Positions 34,403 to 45,612 of a DNA stretch of 64,000 nucleotides are shown here, piece after piece (positions within the stretch are counted from its first letter, which is position 1; the number at the start of each line of letters is the position of its first letter). The stretch covers positions 36,994,001 to 37,058,000 of the forward strand of contig CM042032.1 of NCBI GenBank assembly GCA_023525975.1, in the 5' to 3' direction. The stretch is from Smallanthus sonchifolius. Lineage: Eukaryota; Streptophyta; Magnoliopsida; Asterales; Asteraceae. The translations under genes were made by a program, and so were the position numbers. The notes beneath the pieces are model-generated. The model searched no databases, was not told the DNA's origin, and saw nothing but the letters and a program-made list of their open reading frames with translations.

Positions 34403-35037
34403 TTGTTTAGAAAGTGAAAGAAAGGATACTTCCCTGATTGCTGTTGTGTCCAAGGCGTATGGTTGAAATCCACAACCGCCTTACCTTGCCTTGGTCTCGC
34501 CTTAGCCAGAGCTAATAAAACTTGAATAAACAACTAAAAATATAAAAACCGAGGTGGAGATTTGGTATTGATTCGGTGCGTCGCGTAATACGATGTGTTA
34601 AGGCGAAAGACAACTAAAATTGCGCACGACAAACCAAAACTATAGGATAGAAAGGACCGATACTACTAGGATGAAACGAATGGAAACAAGTCGATTATGC
34701 GAGTTGCAAAAATGGGGGAAAATTCCCAATCATATGGTGCTGTAAAATGTTGCTTCTCTCAAGTCTTGATTTTGTGATCACCCAGCCACAAAATAGCATC
34801 AAAACCTATTTCTGTACATTTTGTCCTAGCTGTTGGTTTATTAAAAAGTAAACACGGGTTACCTCCCAAGAAGCGGCACGTTTATTTACAGGTCTTTGGC
34901 TAGACCCAAACGCATGAATTATCAAAGGTAAAAATAAAAAAGTGTTTCAAGCAAATAAAAATGTCAATCGGGGCATGGATAAGCCAATGCCCAAATAAAC
35001 CAAAGTATCACAAAAATCAACACCATAGAAACTAAAA
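34403..35037. other. Non-coding flank of an Athila relic
   Basis: No gene. Around 34855-34915 the plus strand has 'gggttacctcccaagaagcgg' and 'tctttggctagaccca', landmarks I associate with non-coding parts of Athila elements downstream of the third ORF (minus-strand sense). The rest (34403-34740) shows nothing recognisable. Confidence 0.4.
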
Positions 35038-36177
35038 TCAATCAGAGTTTGTGCCATCGTCATCGTCTTCATCATCTTCATTATTTTCTTCTTCCTCTTC
35101 GGAATCATCCTCACCTAACTTCTGCAGAACCCGACCCCTCAAATAATGCACATCCCTATCGATGCGCTGAACAATGGTCTCCAAATGTCCCATCCTCATA
35201 GAAGTGTCCTCAGCTAGCACGTAAATGTGTTCGGAGTAATTAACACTCTGATGTAAGGAGTAGTACATGTCTAACATGGATGGAAAGGGAACATAATATG
35301 AGAAGGGTGGGTACTGGTAAGATGACGAGACGAGGGCATGTCCTGGTACTGAGGTGGCGGGGAGTGGTACTGCGGGGAATGGTGTTGCGGGGAGTGGTGT
35401 TGCGGGGAGTGGTGCTATGGGGAGTGGTGCTATGGAGAGTGCTACAAATCCATGAACATGTTAGCGGTGTCTTATGGCTCCCAAATATGACCTTCCTACT
35501 AACAAGAAGCTTGCAAAAAAGGTTGGTGATATTACATGGCGTCCCAGTCACCATGCAATATTGAGCTAGTAGATCCCTAAGATTGACAATTACCCCACTT
35601 TGACCATGTTGGGTGAGGGAAGAGGCAAGTAGGCGGTGAATATAACGATGAAGTGGGTCCTTGAGTAGTGTACTCTTGGACCGACTCAAGTTATAATTCC
35701 CGCTTGCTATTTATCCCAGAAAGCGTTCCTTGTTGACCTGTATTCTGGGTCACGTCTACTGCTCTCGTCTAGGAAGGTGTAGATGTTGTCATACCAAACT
35801 GTTTCATACATTTCTTCCTTAGTGTATAACCCAAGATCAACCCCAAACCTGGATAGTGATGTCTTTCTCTATTCTCCACCAAACCTGAACCTGATGTGAT
35901 CTTCATCCTAGACATCCATATGGTCGGTTCTGAAGATGAATGAGGCAAGGAACTCTAGCGCGAGTTCACGGTAAGACATGTGTGCGGCTTCAAACAAACG
36001 TGTCCATGGGGGAGTCATCAGGTCCTTAAACCTTCCTCTCTGTCCCTGCTCATCTAACATGTTATAGCACACCCTCCACGAAGCTTCCTCTTCTCTGTTT
36101 CTTAATATAACCAACCTCTCTCTACACCATCCTTCCCTCTCTCCATTGAAACGCAAGAATGGGTGGTTGTATGCCAT
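35038..36177 (-). pseudogene. Relic of an Athila-type third ORF (second family)
   Basis: Minus-strand frames 36177-35908, 35689-35240 and 35277-35038 together mirror the third ORF of the Athila copies at 49878-51204 and 61709-63046. Shared landmarks in order are: a MAxNxxxFLRF-like start; GQRGRFKDLMTPPWTRLFE against GQRDRWNDLVTAPWRRLFR; ELALEFLASF against ELVLEFFSNY; LKDPLHRYIHRLL against LQDPLHRVLHRCI; and VNLRDLLAQYC against VNLRELFYLYC. The middle piece then drifts into a threonine/proline repeat, and the last is a short helical and very acidic tail (DDSEEEEENNEDDEDDDDG). Frameshifts separate the pieces. The start ATG at 36177 is preceded by CGTACAG, a splice-acceptor-like site. Function unknown. 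Confidence 0.78.
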
Positions 36178-36235
36178 GGATCTGTACGAGAGATATTTAA
36201 GTCAAAAATGACAAATTTTGGACAAACAGAAGAAA

Positions 36236-36375
36236 GAGCATGGGGCGTACTTGGGTCAAGCATGGCCTGTGCTTGGTTCATACACGGGGTGTGCTAAACT
36301 TTGGCACGACCCATGTTGAATAAACAACACATGGAATCTAAAGTGCAAACACGGGGTGTGCGTAGTGATGTGGTG
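36236..36375. repeat. Short near-palindromes upstream of the Athila relic ORF
   Basis: Units such as GCATGGCCTGTGC, CACGGGGTGTGC (twice) and GGCACGACCCATG lie within 140 bases directly upstream (minus sense) of the relic third ORF. This is the same position as the palindrome cluster in the intact Athila copies, but with a different core sequence. Confidence 0.5.
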
Positions 36376-36866
36376 TTTTATGTATATAAATAAATAAATA
36401 TATATATAAATACATCCCTGGTAATGGCACCAAAATTGAGAGATATAATCTATACTATATATAATATACATATTAGAGGGGGCAAGAATGTAATTTCACC
36501 AAAAAGTCTTAATTTTAAGACGTGTACACCTCTTAAGGCTTGAGGTACAACTCATAAAGCTTTCAACCATAACCCCCTCAAACAAACACTTTAAACCCCC
36601 ATATATCATTTCAAAATTCAAATGATCTCTGCTCCCATCTTCTTCCCCGCGCCCTCTCTCCTCATTTGTCTCTGCTCTCTCTCCCTCATCTTCAAGATCA
36701 ATCATCCTCCTCTACACAGCCACCATCAGTTAAGGTGAAGATTAAAACCAAGAATCAAGTGAGGTTAATCTTGTCGATGGACTTTTCCTTCCATGAAGAA
36801 AAATCTCAAAATCCCTAAGGAGTATGATATCATTTAGTAATAATAAGGAGTTTGAACTATTGGTTC
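36376..36866. other. Unassigned A/T-rich stretch
   Basis: No gene supported. It contains a TA/TATA-rich segment (36380-36475). A 'gagggggcaagaatgtaatttc' run near 36475 looks like an element border but could not be assigned. Confidence 0.4.
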
Positions 36867-38288
36867 TGTCACACCCCAACCAACGACGGAATACGTCGGG
36901 GCGGGACATGGAGATTGTTCATAAGCACATGATCAAACTAAGTTCTATATATTTATTTAAAAACCAACATTTCATATCCATAAATTCAAAAGAAACAAAC
37001 AAACAAAACAAAATTACATAATTGATTCAAGTCTTTATTTATTCTAGGTCACATCCCTAAGTGAAGCATCTTGTGTAAAATCTCAAATATTTGCACCTGA
37101 AACATGTTGGAAAAACAAGGTCAACTAAAATAGCTGGTGAGTATACATAGGTTTTGACTCTACAAACAAGTTCAAATGTAGTGAACAATTCATTATGTCA
37201 CATGGTATAGATATGAAAATATGTATAAACAACTAAAGCAAACCGGGTGCATAAGCAAACCTTTGTTGACATGTTAGGCATAACACGCATGTTACCCTTG
37301 TGTTTTAGGTAAACAATCACCCTACCTAGGTGGTGTGTCATTCCAATAGATCTTTCATTGTTACCGTCGGCTTGTACGTAGTTAATGATTGTATTTGTTA
37401 TAATTGTAGTTTAACTAAAGTGTTCTAAACATAAAGCATAAAAATACATACATGTACACATTGTTTGAATTATATAAATTGCAAATACTTCAAAATGTAA
37501 TCATGTTTCACCCCAAAAATGTAAAAATATAAAATGTGGGGCTATGTAACTCACCTAGATATTGTGACTTAAACTAGGTCGTGAGGACGAGCGAACCGGT
37601 TTAACGATGCCCTAAATAAATAACTTATACATATTTAATATAGAAACGATTAAAAGAAATAAGAACGGAACGATTGAGACTTTAGGATTTTTGGAGCGAA
37701 CGAAAATATTATAGATTCGAATTTTAAATAAGGTGATAATATATAAATGAAATAATGTTTTATAAATTTTATTTTTATAAAAGAGATTTTAGGTGTCAAC
37801 AATAAATATTAATTGAAAATTTAATATAATTAATATCTCATTAAGACAATTAGGTTACAATAGTCATTATGATGAAATTATATAATATGATATAATTTGA
37901 AATAAATAAAGTAGTTATGCGAATTATTATTTATGAAAATCAAATTATTAAAAGAATCTTAATATTTGTGAAAGTAATAATAATAACATGATTAAAACAA
38001 TTATGATACTAATAACACTAATTTTTAATGTTAATTATGGATCATGTCGTTATAAAGGTTTTATGTTAAATATAACCCTTTCGTTTAATAAAATTCAATA
38101 CGTTAACCCACGATAACTTTATAATTTTTAAAAGTTATATAGAAAATAGTAGGGTTTATGTTAAAACAATAACGATTGTCATGTTTTAGAAATATATATT
38201 AGTAACGAAATAATATACGCGTAGAAATGCTCATATGCTATAAATGATATTCAAACATTTTTAGAAAAGATTAAACATATATATGAAA
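36867..38288 (-). repeat. Chromovirus LTR fragment (family related to that at 3353)
   Basis: Starts TGTCACACCCCAACC. It keeps the same order of landmarks as the LTR at 3353: a 'gtcggggcgggac' block, 'ggtgagtatacatagg', then 'tgtggggctatgtaactcacc' near 37540. After that it is A/T-rich. The sequence between landmarks is diverged, so it is another family. It is cut at about 38288, where an RT-associated coding fragment begins abruptly. Confidence 0.65.
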
Positions 38289-38987
38289 TGCTCAAGATTA
38301 CCTTCTCGCGATCCCTATAGATGGGCTAGGCCAACATATGTCTCCGGTGGAGTATCGTACTATCCTTAAGTATCGCCTCATGATTCCACTATACCCGGTT
38401 GACGAGTTATGCCCTGTTTGCCGTAAGGCGTGTTTAGACTCCTATGGGGAGCATGCGGTTCATTGTAGAGAGCTCCCGGGGTTCAAGTACCGACACGACT
38501 TGGTTAGGGATGTTCTTTTTGACATATTTAGGCGTGCCGGGGTTTTTACTAAGAAAGAGGCACCAGTGAATTTCTTGACGGACCCATTGGAAGGAAGATC
38601 AACACTTAGACCCGCTGACATTTTGGTCTTTGGGTGGATAGGTGGGAAACATGCGTGTGTAGATCTAACAGGGTCTCCCCTCTGGTGGGCTTGGGAGTTA
38701 GTGCTTTCACGGTGAGTCAGGCTGCCCTAAAAGCTGCTTCGAGCAAAGTGACCAAACACGAGAAAGCGTGTCTTGACAACCAACACGTGTTTATACCATT
38801 TGCTTTTGACACTTTTGGTTTCCTTGCACCAGAGGCCGTGGAGTTACTTAACCGAGTACAGCGGGTCATGCATAGTAATGTTATGACCCCAAGATCTGTA
38901 GATGTAGTTTTTAAAAGACTTGGTTTTGCTATTCAAAAAGGGTTGGCGGCGCAGCTTGTTGCCCGTTTGCCTTCTATCTCTATGTAA
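38289..38987 (+). pseudogene. 5'-truncated C-terminus of a reverse-transcriptase-associated ORF
   Basis: The frame starts without an ATG at about 38289 (QDYLLAIPIDGLG) and continues through MSPVEYRTILKYRLMIPLYP, a cysteine/histidine motif (CPVCRKACLDSYGEHAVHC) and PADILVFGWIGGKHACVDLTG. A small deletion near 38668 then shifts the phase. The second frame continues with VSQAALKAASSKVTKHEKAC, FDTFGFLAPEAVELLNRVQR and QKGLAAQLVARLPSISM before the stop at 38987. I recall the same C-terminal region in many daisy-family proteins annotated as reverse-transcriptase or LINE-type, but I cannot name the class with certainty. Abrupt 5' truncation inside another repeat is typical of LINE insertions. No poly(A) tail or target duplication could be found. 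Confidence 0.6.
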
Positions 38988-39218
38988 TTTCCCTTTGGGA
39001 GTTGTGTTTTATAGTATTTGGAATTTTTTATCTAAAGAATGTTAATTATAAACCTGTGAATATTTATAAAAAGGATTGGTTTATAATTGTCTACTTATAG
39101 CATATGTATATTTGCATAATCATAAAATTTATAAAGTATGGATGTCAAAAATTATATTTTTTGTTATAATAAGAAAATATGTATTTTACCCTTCATCTTT
39201 ATAAAAAGTGCATGTATG

Positions 39219-39221
<3 letters not shown>

Positions 39222-39255
<34 letters not shown>
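39222..39255. repeat. (TA)n microsatellite
   Basis: About seventeen uninterrupted AT units. Confidence 0.95.
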
Positions 39256-39257
<2 letters not shown>

Positions 39258-39639
39258 GACGTATCAAATGAAAACCTTGAGTTGTTGTGAAAACCCTTAA
39301 ACCCATTTCTAGCCACACATCCATTTTTATATATTTTAATATATGGTTGAAATTCAATCTAGCTTTTTCTTTTTCTTTTCTTTTTAAAAAACCATCAAAA
39401 GGGTAAATAAGTAAATTTACTTAATTTTTTTAATAAAAATACACACTCTTTCTCTCTCTCTCTACATTTCTAACTCTAAAAATTCATATCCAAATTTTAT
39501 AAATAATTAAATGAATCTACAAGAACAAATTCAAAATACTTTTACAAATGAAACAAAAATTCTACGTCCAGCCATGACCAACAAAAAATTCTACATCCAA
39601 AATACCCAAATACTTTTACAAATCAGAAGAAAAAAAATT

Positions 39640-40250
39640 ACATACAAATACACAAGTGTAAAATCAAAATACATATGTGTAAAAACAAAATACACAAGTG
39701 TAAAAACAAAATGCACAAGTGTAAAATCAAAATACACAGACAACTTTCAAAGTTGTTTCCTCTTAAGCTACTTTTTTGCCATCTCTCATGGTTGATAAGC
39801 AAAACAAGAAACTAATTTCTGAAAACATAATAATGAAATGAGAGCACTTAATTTATGAAAATAAGAAAATTAACCAAGAAATAGAAAGGGATGAACATAT
39901 ACCAAATACAGATTAAATGTGGACTGTTGATCGGTGTTGTAGACGCATGATCATTCGACTGATGTGCTTTTCTACACTATCTAAACATCAAAGGCGTCAT
40001 AAAACATAATTTATCACACATAAAAACATAAAATACAACAACACAAATAAAAAAAATCTTGAAAAGTTGAAAAATAAAACACCTAAACACCCCCCAAAAT
40101 CAAGAACATCCAGTTTAGGGCTAAGAACACCCAGTTTACACATGTGTAAAAATCAGTTTACACTTGTGTAAAAATCAAATATATATGTGTAAAAATCAAA
40201 TACATATGTGTAAAACCCATTGAAAACTTGTGTAAACTGGTGTAAATTTG
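39640..40250. repeat. ACACAAGTGTAAAA repeats
   Basis: At 39645-39740 there is a tandem array of about four 21-bp units (ATACACAAGTGTAAAAxCAAA). At 40135-40245 the reverse-complement and direct forms recur (TTTACACTTGTGTAAAAATC and similar). The core ACACTTGTGT is itself near-palindromic. The rest of 39256-40592 is A/T-rich with no gene. Confidence 0.7.
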
Positions 40251-40592
40251 ATCTTTGGCTTCTTCACTCACCTTGCTGTACGCTTATTTATGTGTTAAAT
40301 AAAGTATTTTGAATCCTTTAACCATCTCCAATGTATGCACCAAAATACCAAATTTGGTGTAAGTGTGTAAGTAGTAATCTTCAACCAAGAAACCAACTTT
40401 ATCTTTTAACTCTCTCCGGGTCGTTTAAACTTGTGTAAATTCGATAAAATTAAAAAAAATAACAATTAAAAATTAACAAAAATCTTTCTCATTGAACAAA
40501 AAATTCTAACTCTTTCTCTTTAGATGTAAACAAAAAAATTCTGAGGTGAAAAGAACAAACATTAGCAAAAGTCTTTTAGTTCAGAAGTTGAT

Positions 40593-41095
40593 TGTTGGAG
40601 CATATTCTGGTGACAACAAGCTTGAAGATATTATGTCTTAGTCTTAGAGTCTTTGACTTGTAATTGATAGAATTGTTAGCAACAGTTAAAGGGGAGTCTG
40701 TTAGGACATGTTTTGTAACTGTTGATAAAATTCTGTGTAAAGCAGAACTTAACAAGTTCTGCTAGAAGCGAACTTAACAAGTTCGCCTAGCCTATCAGAG
40801 GCGAACTTAATAAGTTCGCTTAGTCTATCTGAGGCGAACTTAATAAGTTCGCCTATAGCAGATCGTTTGTCTATAAATAGGATATTTCAGCAGAAACAGA
40901 AGTTATAAGACAGATTAGAGACTAAGAGAAATTCTGTAACCTTGTAGACTGATATCTTGGTGGAATACAAAGAGTTTATTTACACCGTTGTTGTTGATTG
41001 AGTTACACGAGCACGTTGATCATGGATTCCACATGTTATCACCGTGTCGTACCGCGAGTCTAGAGATCCGTCACGCACCAAATTTGGGACCTACA
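40593..41095 (+). repeat. 5' LTR of the pol-less copia element
   Basis: 503 bp, TGTTGGAG...GACCTACA, with TATA box TATAAATA at 40872-40879. It holds three to four copies of the near-palindrome GCGAACTTAATAAGTTCGC at 40745-40860. A solo partner LTR is not seen downstream. Confidence 0.8.
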
Positions 41096-41096
41096 A

Positions 41097-41110
41097 GTGG
41101 TATCAGAGTC
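41097..41110 (+). other. Primer binding site (tRNA-Met type)
   Basis: GTGGTATCAGAGTC one base after the LTR end. It differs from the standard site only in its last bases. Confidence 0.75.
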
Positions 41111-41394
41111 ATTGCTCTTGATTAGTAGAAAATTCGTGGTGTTTTCGTGTCCAATCAAAATCAAATTTCAGAGATTTTGAAGATTTTTCATCTTTTTGTG
41201 TTCTTGATAAAAATGAAGAATTTTTGATCATTTTCGATTGATTTTGGATTCATTTGATGAAATTGATCCGATAGAAGTATTCCTAATTAGTTCCTACACA
41301 TTCCTACGGTTCAATTTAATCAAATTCCATCAATTCAGCAAGATATGATGATTTTCGGAATTTTTGGTTCGTGTTTGGGTTGAACAGTTGAACC

Positions 41395-41575
41395 AAGCGA
41401 ACTTAAAATTCAGTTGTAGGCGAACTTAGTAGGCGAACTTAACAAGTTCGCTTCACTCAGTATTAGGCGAACTTAATAAGTTCGCTTGGTGAAGATCAGG
41501 TGAACTTAACAAGTTCGCTTGGGGTCAAGTTCGCTTCTCAGTGAAGTTCAGGCGAACTTATTAAGTTCGTTTGTA
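41395..41575. repeat. Near-palindromes in the leader (GCGAACTTAATAAGTTCGC type)
   Basis: At least four further copies or half-copies of the LTR motif lie between primer site and gag (near 41430, 41463, 41500 and 41552). Variants have AC, AT or TT at the centre. Confidence 0.85.
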
Positions 41576-41763
41576 CTATCTGTTTGCTAGTGTTCTTAAA
41601 AAAAAAGTATTTTGGCAGGAAAATTCTTCTTGTCCAAATTTTTAGGGGAAAGCTTACATGCTCGTTTTGAATCATTTTTTGAAATTTTGAATTTTCGAAA
41701 TTTTATAAAAAAGAGTATTTTGGCGGGAAATTTTTTTCCGGATATTTTCGCAAAAATTTCAAA

Positions 41764-43731
41764 ATGTCAATTTCTTATGATGATAATGCGATTGGAACTA
41801 TGCCACCGAGACTTTTGTGCATATCAGATTTTCGTAGCTGAAAAGTCCGGTTCGAACAGTTCGTATCAGAAACTGATGAAAACTTTTGGACATCCATATT
41901 TGAAGGATATGTGCATCCTACTTATGACTATATGGGATATTATGATGTACTTAAACCAGTGACAGCTCTTAGTAAACTAGAAAAGCAGAAGTTTGATCGA
42001 GAGGTGAAAACGCGTGAAATGTTAACGATGTCTTTACCAAAAGAAATCATTCATAGTCTCGGGAAGTGTCCAACTTCAAGAGATCTATGGGAAGCATTGA
42101 AGAAAAAGGGTGAAGAAATTTCTCAAACGTTTGTAGTCTTGATCAAAGAAGTATTAGAGAAGAAGAGTGATTCTCAAAGTGATTCTTCTGCAGATTTAAC
42201 TGATAGTGAGAGTATTCGTTCTGGTGAAAGTACTCAATCTACTGAGACTGATGTGATGAGTGAAGAAAGTTTTCAGACAGTTGAAGATGTTCTGAGTGAA
42301 TTAGAAACTGATGCTGAGCCTGTCTTTGTTGAACAAAAGAGTGAAGCTGATGATGACGTATTCATGGCTCCTGGTGTATATTCTTCAGAAGTAAAACCTG
42401 AGGTAGTTTCTAACTCTGAAACGTTTTGTTCTAACTGTATTTCAGTTAAGGATAAAATGATGAGGGTTATGGATGACAATGTAAACCTCATTTGTGATAT
42501 GAAATCGATGCACACGGTAAATCAGAAATTAAAAGATAATGAGAATGTGTGTATTGAGAGGATAGAATCACTGAAGAGGGATATAAATTCTCTAACTTTG
42601 AAGATCAAAGAGCAGGCATATCACCTGGATATGTCCTTTGCAGAAATTGAGAAACGAAATAATGATCTTGTTGCGAAAGATAAGGAACTAGCTGAATCTA
42701 AAGCAGAGGTGATCCGATTGCATAGAAAATTAGAAAGCTTTGGAAATTCATCATTATTATTAGGATATTATCACGATAATACTGAAGAGGGGAAGGGAAC
42801 TAATGGTATTGGTTATGTTCCTCCACCATTCAATGGAAACTATTCTGTTATACCTAAGATTATAACCGATGATGATTTAGATCCTAAGACTGTGTTGAAA
42901 GTGAATCCAGTCACAGGTGAAGATATGGTGTATTCTGATGAGAGTAATGATGACTATTTTGATGATGCTAAGGTAGAGGGGATACCGAAAGCTGTTAAGA
43001 AAGAAGACTCAAAGGTTGATTCTAATTCATCTGGAAATTATACATTTGGAAGTTCTTCAAATTCAAGGAGAGTTCCATATGTCAGAGATTATAAAGACAG
43101 GCGTACATGCTTTCATTGTAATGAGATGGGACACATTGTGGTGACCTGTTCTTACAAAAATAAAGGGAAGAAGCATGTAGTTCCTGAGAAGATGAAGCCT
43201 GAATAAAAACGTGTTGCAAAATATGGAGTTCCAGAGAAAATAAAGCAAAAAGAAGTTCATGTAGGAGAATCTTCTTCACGTGCTTCTTATCGTGTGAAGA
43301 TTCCTTATATGAGAGAATATAGTGAGAAGAGATCTTGCTTTTACTGTGGTCTTGTGGGTCATATTCGGATTGCTTGTCCACACAAAGCCAAAGGTAACCG
43401 ACATGTTACTCCAGAAAAGGTAAGAACTCATGGTAAGCCTTATGTTAACCCAAATGTGGTTAAACCTCGTGATACACCAAAGGGTAATTCAAAATCTGAG
43501 GTTAGGCTTTCTAGACCTCAAAGACGGAGGAGAAACAGAAGATTGAGAAAACTTATAGAACAACAAGAGTTTTCACAATCAAATCAATTTTCAAATGAAA
43601 GAAAATGTTCAAACACTTCACATTTTAAGCAAAAAGAACTTAATGAACAGAAGTATGCTTGGAAATCTAAAGTTTCTGTTTCTGACTCGTCGGAACAATC
43701 TCCGAAAATTGATGAGAGATTCGATTGTTAA
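41764..43731 (+). pseudogene. Copia gag with coiled coil and two zinc knuckles
   Basis: The ATG at 41764 opens a frame that stays in one phase to 43731, broken by TGA at 41839 (the family has Trp) and TAA at 43204-43206. The first 110 residues are a Gag core (TREMLTMSLPKEIIHSLGKC, TSRDLWEALKKKGEEI). A serine/acidic stretch and a long helical coiled coil follow (about residues 230-320: NQKLKDNENVCIERIESLKR). Two CCHC knuckles come next, CFHCNEMGHIVVTC and CFYCGLVGHIRIAC, about 75 residues apart. A basic tail (RPQRRRRNRRLRK) precedes the last stop. The long coiled coil fits Sirevirus Gag, which is reported to bind dynein light chain 8; no binding motif was identified here. Confidence 0.85.
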
Positions 43732-43970
43732 TGGAGTGAGGTTTATTATTTTGATACAGATGGACGACCCATGACTACCATGGCTTGGGTCCCAATTTCA
43801 AATTAATGTTTCTTGTTAGTTGTGTAGGATTTACCTAGAGGGACTATTAATACCATTTTGGTTGTTGATAGTGGTGGTTCTAAGCACATGACAGGGAATG
43901 ACATCTGCATGAGTAAAGAGTTGTTGATAACTGCGAATCTATTTGATTCAACGACTTGATGCTCAAGGGG
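43732..43970 (+). pseudogene. Protease scrap of the pol-less copia element
   Basis: In the phase of gag, a short stretch ends AWVPISN. After an intervening stop, LVVDSGGSKHMTGN (about 43855-43905) is the copia protease core with an intact DSG. The next bases lose the frame and run into 'caagggggagaat', a polypurine-like run, so integrase and RT are missing. Confidence 0.75.
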
Positions 43971-45612
43971 GAGAATATGTCACACACAATGTTTAGGAAA
44001 GAGTTTTACAAAGTCCAAATGATAACCTGAAACTTAGGATGACAATGGTGAGCATAAAGTCGTTGATGCAACCATTTGACTAGTTGAGAGGGAGTCTACA
44101 GGACAGGGGGAGTACATAAATGTGTTGGTGACAGAGGTAATGACATTCAATTACATTACATTGGTTTGAGTTTTTTAATTGATTGACTTGCTTAATCCTG
44201 AGTAACCAAGTAAATATTTTTTCTTAAAATGTTTTCATGGAAGGTTTATTTTCGTTTGTTTTACTTTCTTTGAAAAAGATTTTGAAAAAGCCAAACAAAT
44301 TAAAAAAGATAAAATCGACATTACTTGAAGTTAAATAAGAGATGATAGTACATCAGTAGATGTTCTTTCACACATGACCTTAGATTGACTGGTTGGTGCT
44401 TTATGTTAATATATAGGTTGGTGCTTTATGTTAATATATCTGAATTATATGTTTTGATCTAAACTTTAGAGACTGCACAAATAGGAAATGATAGTGTTGT
44501 GTATGCATATAATTTGAATTGTTAGTAGACTAAAAGCGTCACTGAACCATTAGTAGTGTGAAAACATAATTTCATATGTTACAACTGTGATTTGAACCCA
44601 TTTTATGCCTGGGTGTGTGTGTTAAAAGATCACTATCAGATAAAGAATATTAGCTTTTAATAAAGATTTTCCTATGAGATCAGTTTCGGGTTATGTCCTT
44701 AGCACTATTCATTCGATTTGCTTTAGTGCCCATGTCCCGAAAAGCATGCAATTTGAAGTATAATCAAGATATGTACTTGACAACATCTGTCAAACATATA
44801 CTAGCCTTTGGATCATATTGATAAATCATCTTTACTGATTCCATTGAATTCATAATCCAGATAATAGTTGGATCCACGTACCTGAATCTTATGATTCCAC
44901 ATATATAAGCCAAAACACTGAATCATTCGATTCTGAATCTCATTGATTCCTATACAATCCAATTTGGATTCTGCTATTCATGTGCTAAGTGATGTCTCCT
45001 CATTCTTGAAATTCAGATAATCTTTAGTAAAATCTCATATGTCTTGAAGATAGTGCATTTACTTTCTGTTGGCATACTAGTGGGGTACACGTTGTATTTC
45101 ATACTTAAATGGTACCTTAACTCACAAGAAAGTGGGAATGAGATTCTTTAGTTTCAAATCTTATAATATTGACAATTTGAATTTGTGTGTCATAGCCTGA
45201 TCCTATTTTCTTTGAATGTTTATCGTGTATCATAACATGCAATATGAAAGTATTGAAAAGATAGAGTGTGATAATCTTGAAAGATATTAGTTTGATTCGT
45301 CAAGGCTTGAAAGAATGACATATGATACTAATTGATATTATATGGATTTTATATCCAAGATGTGTGATTGATATCTCATATATACTGATATGATCTTCTT
45401 ACTCGTGATGTTCGACCAAAAAGATGTGATTTTGTATTTTACATTTCAGTTTATATAGAGAAAAACCAAAAAGATTTTATGTTTCTTATGTTTGAAAAAC
45501 CAAAAAGATTTTATTTTTTCGGCTTCCATGGAAATCTTAATTGTTGGTTATTCTTGTTTGTTCTCCTTTGCATAAATGAATATTGCAGATAGAAGTTGAC
45601 AAGGGGTCATTC
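43971..45612 (+). other. Non-coding spacer of the pol-less copia element
   Basis: No gene. Two polypurine-like runs (43964-43977 and 44108-44120), 'gattc' repeats near 44925-44955, and three 'accaaaaagat' units (45414-45510) are the only landmarks. A third ORF like that of the other copia element is not present. Confidence 0.55.

Larger units (their letters stand above)
40593..45612 (+). mobile_element. Ty1/copia element without pol, 3' end lost
   Basis: Plus-strand remains of a Sirevirus-like copia element: LTR 40593-41095, primer site 41097-41110, leader with near-palindromes, gag 41764-43731 with two zinc knuckles, and a scrap of protease near 43850-43905. It then goes directly into long non-coding spacer. 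That spacer resembles the post-pol spacer of the copia element at 7298-20718 (the 'gattctgaatctcattgattc' and 'tgtgctaag' landmarks near 44920-45010). Integrase, RT and RNase H are absent, presumably deleted near 43940-43980. At about 45613 it joins Athila pol sequence. Confidence 0.75.

Noticed and set aside
35280..35564. Plus-strand frame with GVVLRGVVL repeats
   Set aside because: It is the antisense reading of the Thr-Pro repeat in the Athila relic ORF.
39645..39740. Possible CRISPR-like array
   Set aside because: The 21-bp units are directly adjacent without unique spacers, and the DNA is clearly plant nuclear repeat DNA.
45583..45612. ATG-like start just before the Athila sequence as a new chimeric gene
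   Set aside because: The frame opens by chance in copia spacer, and an in-frame stop at 45799 ends it before RT.
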